A stretch of 64,000 bases of DNA from JAKALD01 sp963817785 (GTDB lineage Bacteria > Pseudomonadota > Gammaproteobacteria > Burkholderiales > SG8-39), in the NCBI GenBank assembly GCA_963817785.1, contig CAWFPL010000008.1:248001-312000 (forward strand), read 5' to 3'. This document shows positions 60,256 to 64,000 of this stretch, piece by piece. The number at the start of each line of letters is the position of its first letter. The stretch's first letter is position 1. The position numbers and the translations under genes are program-made. Below the pieces are notes generated by a model that worked only from the letters and a program-made list of their open reading frames with translations, was not told the DNA's origin and made no database searches.

Positions 60256-61809
60256 ATGCCCACACCCAGGATCACGATGCGCCAGATTCGACAGACCCTT
60301 CGCCTGCACCTCGAAGCAGGCCTGAGCTACGCCCAAGTGGCCCGCGCCATCCCGATGGCCAAGGCCACGGTGGGCAAGATCGTGCTGCTCGCGCGCGCCG
60401 CCGGCGTGGACTGGGCGCTGGCCCAGACGCTCTCGGACGAGGAGCTCGAGCACCGGCTCTACCGAGCGCCGGTCGCGCGCTCCAGCCACCAGCTCGAGCC
60501 CGACTACGCCCTCATCCACCAGGAGCTCAAGCGCCCCGGGGTGACGCTGCAGCTGCTCTGGGAGGAGTACCAGCGCGCGCACGCCCAGGCGGGCGAATCG
60601 GCCTACAAGTACACGAGCTTCTGCGTGAAGTATCGCGCCTGGGCGGCGCGCCTGAAGCGCTCGATGCGCCAGACGCACCCCGCCGGCGAGCGGTTGTTCG
60701 TCGACTACGCTGGCCAGACGCTTCCGATCATCGACGCCGACACCGGCGAGATCCGGCCCGCGCAGGTGTTCGTCGCGGTGCTGGGGGCGTCGAACTTCAC
60801 CTACGCGTGTGCCACCGCCACGCAGACGGCGGCCGACTGGATCGGGGCACTGATTGCGGCGCTGGAGTTCATCGGCGGCGTGACGCGGCTGATCGTGCCC
60901 GACCAGACGCGCGCGCTCATTGCGCACCCCGACCGCTACGAGCCGACCTCGAGCCGGCTGGTCGAGGAGTTCTGCGCCCACTACGCGACGGTCGTGCTTC
61001 CGGCGCGGCCCGCGCATCCCCGCGACAAGCCCAAGGTCGAGGTGGGCGTGCAAGTGGTCGAGCGCTGGATCCTCGCGCGCCTGCGCCACCGGCGCCTGTT
61101 CAGCCTGGCCGAGGCGAACGCGGCGATCGCCGAGCTGCTCGTGCAGTTGAACGCGCGGCCCTTCAAGAAGCTGCCCGGGACTCGGCGAAGCGCCTTCGAG
61201 GCGCTGGATCGTGCGGCGCTCAAGCCGCTGCCGGCCACGCGCATGGTGATCGCGCGCTTCGTGCGCGCACGCGTGAACATCGACTACCACTTCGAGGTCG
61301 ATCGGCACTTCTACAGCGTGCCGCATCGGCTGGTGCACGCCCAGCTCGAGGTGCGCGTGACCGACACCACGGTCGAGGCGTTCCTCGGCCAGAGCCGCGT
61401 GGCCTGCCACGTCTATAGCCGCCTGCAGGGCAGGCACACGACGCTGCCCGAGCACATGCCGGCCTCGCACCGCGCGCACCTGGAGTGGACCCCGGCCAAG
61501 CTCATTGCCTGGGGCGAGCGCATCGGCGCGCAGTGCGCGGCGCTCGTGCGCTGGCAGCTGGAGCACCGCCCGCATCCTGAGCAGGGCTACCGTGCGTGCC
61601 TGGGCCTCAAGCGCCTGGTGCGCCAGCTCGGCCCCGAACGGCTGGAAGCCGCCTGCGCGCGAGCACTGGCGATCGGCTCGCCCACCTACCGCAGCGTCGC
61701 CTCGATCTTGGCCGCCGGCCTGGATCGACAGAGCGCCAGCGCCGAGGCCCCCGCCCAGAAGACCCTGCCGCTGCACGAGAACGTGCGCGGCCCCGAGTAT
61801 TACCACTGA
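60256..61809 (+). CDS. istA: IS21 transposase IstA (copy R)
   Basis: 517 residues, identical to the copy L protein apart from one visible Ala-to-Val change in GLKRLVRQLG. The HTH and Asp-Asp-Glu motifs are intact as in copy L. Confidence 0.95.
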   Translation: MPTPRITMRQIRQTLRLHLEAGLSYAQVARAIPMAKATVGKIVLLARAAGVDWALAQTLSDEELEHRLYRAPVARSSHQLEPDYALIHQELKRPGVTLQLLWEEYQRAHAQAGESAYKYTSFCVKYRAWAARLKRSMRQTHPAGERLFVDYAGQTLPIIDADTGEIRPAQVFVAVLGASNFTYACATATQTAADWIGALIAALEFIGGVTRLIVPDQTRALIAHPDRYEPTSSRLVEEFCAHYATVVLPARPAHPRDKPKVEVGVQVVERWILARLRHRRLFSLAEANAAIAELLVQLNARPFKKLPGTRRSAFEALDRAALKPLPATRMVIARFVRARVNIDYHFEVDRHFYSVPHRLVHAQLEVRVTDTTVEAFLGQSRVACHVYSRLQGRHTTLPEHMPASHRAHLEWTPAKLIAWGERIGAQCAALVRWQLEHRPHPEQGYRACLGLKRLVRQLGPERLEAACARALAIGSPTYRSVASILAAGLDRQSASAEAPAQKTLPLHENVRGPEYYH

Positions 61810-61828
61810 CCCACGAAGGAGGCCTACC

Positions 61829-62569
61829 TTGCTTAACGAACACACCTTGGAACAACTTCGCAGTCTGCGCCTGGACGGCATCGTGCACGCGCTCGAGGAC
61901 CCGGCGAGCACGAGCGCAGCCGCGGCGCTGCCGTTCGAGGAACGCCTGGCACTCCTCGTGCAGCGCGAGCTCGACTGGCGCGACGCCAAGCGCCTCACCA
62001 GACTTCTGAAGGCTGCGCGCCTGAAGGTCTCGAGCGCTTGCATCGAGGACATCGACTGGCGAGTCTCACGCGGCCTGGATCGGGCGCTGATCAGCGCGCT
62101 CGCCGGCGGCGACTGGCTGCGCCACGGGCGCAACGTCCTGATCACCGGTGCCACCGGTACGGGCAAGACTTGGTTGGCGTGCGCGCTCGCTCAGCAGGCA
62201 GCCCGCCTGGGCTTCACCGTGCTTTACGCTCGCGCCCCGCGGCTGCTCGAGGAGTTGCGCGTCGCCCACGGCGACGGCAGCTTCGGCCGGCGCCTGGCGC
62301 AGCTCGCCCGCATCGACCTGCTCGCGCTGGACGACTTCGCTATCGCCCCGATCGGCCCGGGCGAGCGCAACGACCTGCTCGAGCTCCTCGACGATCGCGT
62401 CGGCTCGCGCTCGTCGCTCATCACGAGCCAGTTGCCCGTCAATTCCTGGCACGCCTGGCTCGACGACCCGACGCTGGCCGACGCCATCCTCGATCGCATC
62501 GTGCACGCCGCGCACCGCATCGCATTGAAGGGCAACAAGTCGATGCGCGAACACGAGGGCAAAGCATGA
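61829..62569 (+). CDS. istB: IS21 helper ATPase IstB (copy R)
   Basis: 246 residues from TTG 61829 behind GAAGGAGGCC. Sequence as in copy L, Walker A ITGATGTGKTWLACAL intact. The TTG start with a strong ribosome binding site is shared by both copies. Confidence 0.93.
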   Translation: MLNEHTLEQLRSLRLDGIVHALEDPASTSAAAALPFEERLALLVQRELDWRDAKRLTRLLKAARLKVSSACIEDIDWRVSRGLDRALISALAGGDWLRHGRNVLITGATGTGKTWLACALAQQAARLGFTVLYARAPRLLEELRVAHGDGSFGRRLAQLARIDLLALDDFAIAPIGPGERNDLLELLDDRVGSRSSLITSQLPVNSWHAWLDDPTLADAILDRIVHAAHRIALKGNKSMREHEGKA

Positions 62570-62868
62570 GCGCTTCGCGCAATCCGGCGAGCACCAACGT
62601 CATGCTCCTCCACACGGCTTGCCCACCGCGGCGTTCGTGCGTCGCAGGCGCCGCCCGCCGCCGTGGACAAGCCTGCGCCCCGTGACACGAGCACCGAACC
62701 GCCTTCGGCGCATCGGCACCGAGCTGCGTTTCAACCTGATCGTGGACGATTACGATAAGATAAACCCCGTCACTCCCGCGGCCCGTTGATCGTCCACGAT
62801 CACGATGAAACACCGTCCGCGATCACGCTGAAATCAGCGTCCGCGATCGCTGAAATCCGCAGCTCCGG

Positions 62869-63240
62869 ATCGAGTAGGGCGGGAGGTTACCCTCCCGGCC
62901 CTCTCACACCACCGGACGTGCGGTTCCGCATCCGGCGGTTCATGAAGCACACTGGAGGCGCTGCTGAGTAGCGAGCAACGAGACCAGCCCCACCTTCACG
63001 CTTATGCGCGTCGGATCTACGCCGTGTCCTTCCGGACAGGGTTCGGGCTTCGACGACATTTGCCGCCTCACCCGGACACGGCGCCTCTATCCGCTTCGTG
63101 TTCCTCGCGCCAGCGCTTTGCCTACAGCTTCCTCCGGATTCGCAGTCACCCGCGACACCCTTGCCGATCGGCTAACACTTCGTCCTGTCAGGCGTGTAAT
63201 GGACTTCCACCATCAAGTGAGTGCGCCCTGCCGGGCGCAC
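62869..63240 (-). ncRNA. ORF-less group II intron, group IIC-like
   Basis: The minus strand begins with the group II 5' consensus GTGCG at 63240 and ends CCCTACTCGAT near 62869. Domain V lies at 62911-62941: the strand reads GAACCGCCGGATGCGGAACC then GCACGTCCGGT, giving a 9-bp lower stem, a short upper stem and the 2-nt CG bulge. The catalytic triad aligns as CGC, the form found in group IIC introns, rather than AGC. Domain VI (GGGCCGGGAGG-GTAA-CCTCCCG) follows. No maturase ORF remains, and only about 300 nt precede domain V, so it would need a maturase in trans. It sits just past the rRNA terminator, the known group IIC preference. Confidence 0.75.
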
Positions 63241-63246
63241 AAACGA

Positions 63247-63278
63247 AAAAGCCCGGGGACTTTCGTCCCCGGGCTTTT
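63247..63278 (-). terminator. Rho-independent terminator of the rRNA operon
   Basis: Perfect 14-bp stem AAAAGCCCGGGGAC / GTCCCCGGGCTTTT with a 4-nt loop, followed on the minus strand by a T-rich run. It lies 12 bp after the 5S rRNA end. The intron 5' end is 6 bp further on. Confidence 0.9.
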
Positions 63279-63289
63279 CGCTTGGATAT

Positions 63290-63402
63290 GGCCTGGCGGT
63301 AACCTACTTTCGCGTACGAATGCACACTATCATCGGCGCAAACCCGTTTCACGGTCCTGTTCGGGATGGGAAGGCGTGGGTCCAGGCTGCTATGGCCGCC
63401 AG
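63290..63402 (-). rRNA. rrf: 5S ribosomal RNA
   Basis: About 113 nt. The minus strand reads TGGCGGCCATAGCAGCCTGG at its 5' end and GTAGGTTACCGCCAGGC at the 3' end. The CCATCCCGAACAGGACCGTG core is diagnostic of bacterial (beta-proteobacterial type) 5S. Exact ends are estimated by homology. Confidence 0.95.
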
Positions 63403-63413
63403 ATTGACTCTGG

Positions 63414-63453
63414 GCTTGGCGTCGCCGCGGGAATACCCGCGGCGACGCCAAGC
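63414..63453. repeat. Perfect 18-bp-arm hairpin in the 23S-5S spacer
   Basis: GCTTGGCGTCGCCGCGGG at 63414-63431, loop AATA, then the exact complement at 63436-63453. It lies between 23S and 5S in the rRNA transcript. It may be an RNase III-type processing stem or a small inserted palindromic element. Confidence 0.8.
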
Positions 63454-63522
63454 CGCGATTCGGAATGAAGTGAAGTCTGGGCGCGAGATTGCACGCGCTT
63501 CAACCGTGTTGCTCACGGTTAT

Positions 63523-64000
<478 letters not shown>

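Larger units (their letters stand above)
60079..62861. mobile_element. IS21-family element, copy R (rightward, inverted relative to copy L)
   Basis: 2783 bp, same ends as copy L in opposite orientation. Flanked by its own 6-bp direct repeat GCTCCG (60073-60078 and 62862-62867). Only a few base differences from copy L are visible, clustered near the end of istA (for example LVRQL against LARQL). Confidence 0.95.

Noticed and set aside
43319..62861. Composite transposon formed by the inverted IS21 pair
   Set aside because: Each IS has its own short target duplication (GCCGAAG and GCTCCG). A composite transposition would leave one duplication outside both copies, so these were two independent insertions.

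Overview
High-GC DNA (roughly 60-68% by hand counts of sample lines) from a beta-proteobacterium, most likely Burkholderiales-like. The evidence is a Bug-family solute receptor beside MmgE/PrpD, CaiB/BaiF and crotonase genes, beta-type 5S and 23S rRNA sequence, and a set of IS elements typical of that group. No species is assigned.

Layout. (1) 1-3.4 kb: a leftward CoA/tricarboxylate catabolic cluster with a truncated CaiB. (2) 3.5-8.65 kb: a graveyard of IS110, IS256-like, two IS630, IS3 and IS5 sequences. Only one IS630 has an intact transposase. (3) 8.65-24.3 kb: a small secreted repeat protein, then a leftward R64/PAPI-1-type thin-pilus operon (pilL-N-O-P-Q-R-S, an extra ATPase, pilM, a frameshifted PilT-like ATPase, pilV). 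Divergent from it are a small membrane protein and a membrane-anchored tandem AAA+ ATPase. (4) 24.4-35.4 kb: toxin-antitoxin modules, a VOC protein, a UvrD/Rep-type helicase and small ICE/plasmid-like hypotheticals. (5) 35.3-43.3 kb: an IS4 element, a broken nuclease-like gene, two paralogous hypotheticals, an EAL protein, a QueD-like protein and three unknowns. (6) 43.3-62.9 kb: two nearly identical inverted IS21 copies, each with its own target duplication, bracketing about 14 kb. This interval holds a secreted HNH-like nuclease, regulators, a lower-GC four-gene cassette, an HgcA-HgcB-like fusion coupled to a methyltransferase, an SRAP protein and a different IS21-type element. (7) 62.9-64 kb: the leftward end of an rRNA operon (23S, 5S, terminator) with an ORF-less group IIC-like intron just beyond the terminator.

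Working together. The pilus genes form one tightly packed operon, with several overlapping junctions, that would build a conjugation/adhesion pilus. Relaxase, coupling protein, integrase and prepilin peptidase are not seen here, so the mobile element is partial or continues elsewhere. The several toxin-antitoxin modules fit plasmid/ICE maintenance.

Best candidates for new biology are the 48.3-51.4 kb cassette (4-TM protein, ComEC-like metallo-beta-lactamase-fold hydrolase, lone GT51 transglycosylase, nuclease-like/LysM fusion) and the HgcAB-like fusion with its methyltransferase. The group IIC-like intron downstream of the rrn terminator is the best structural RNA observation.
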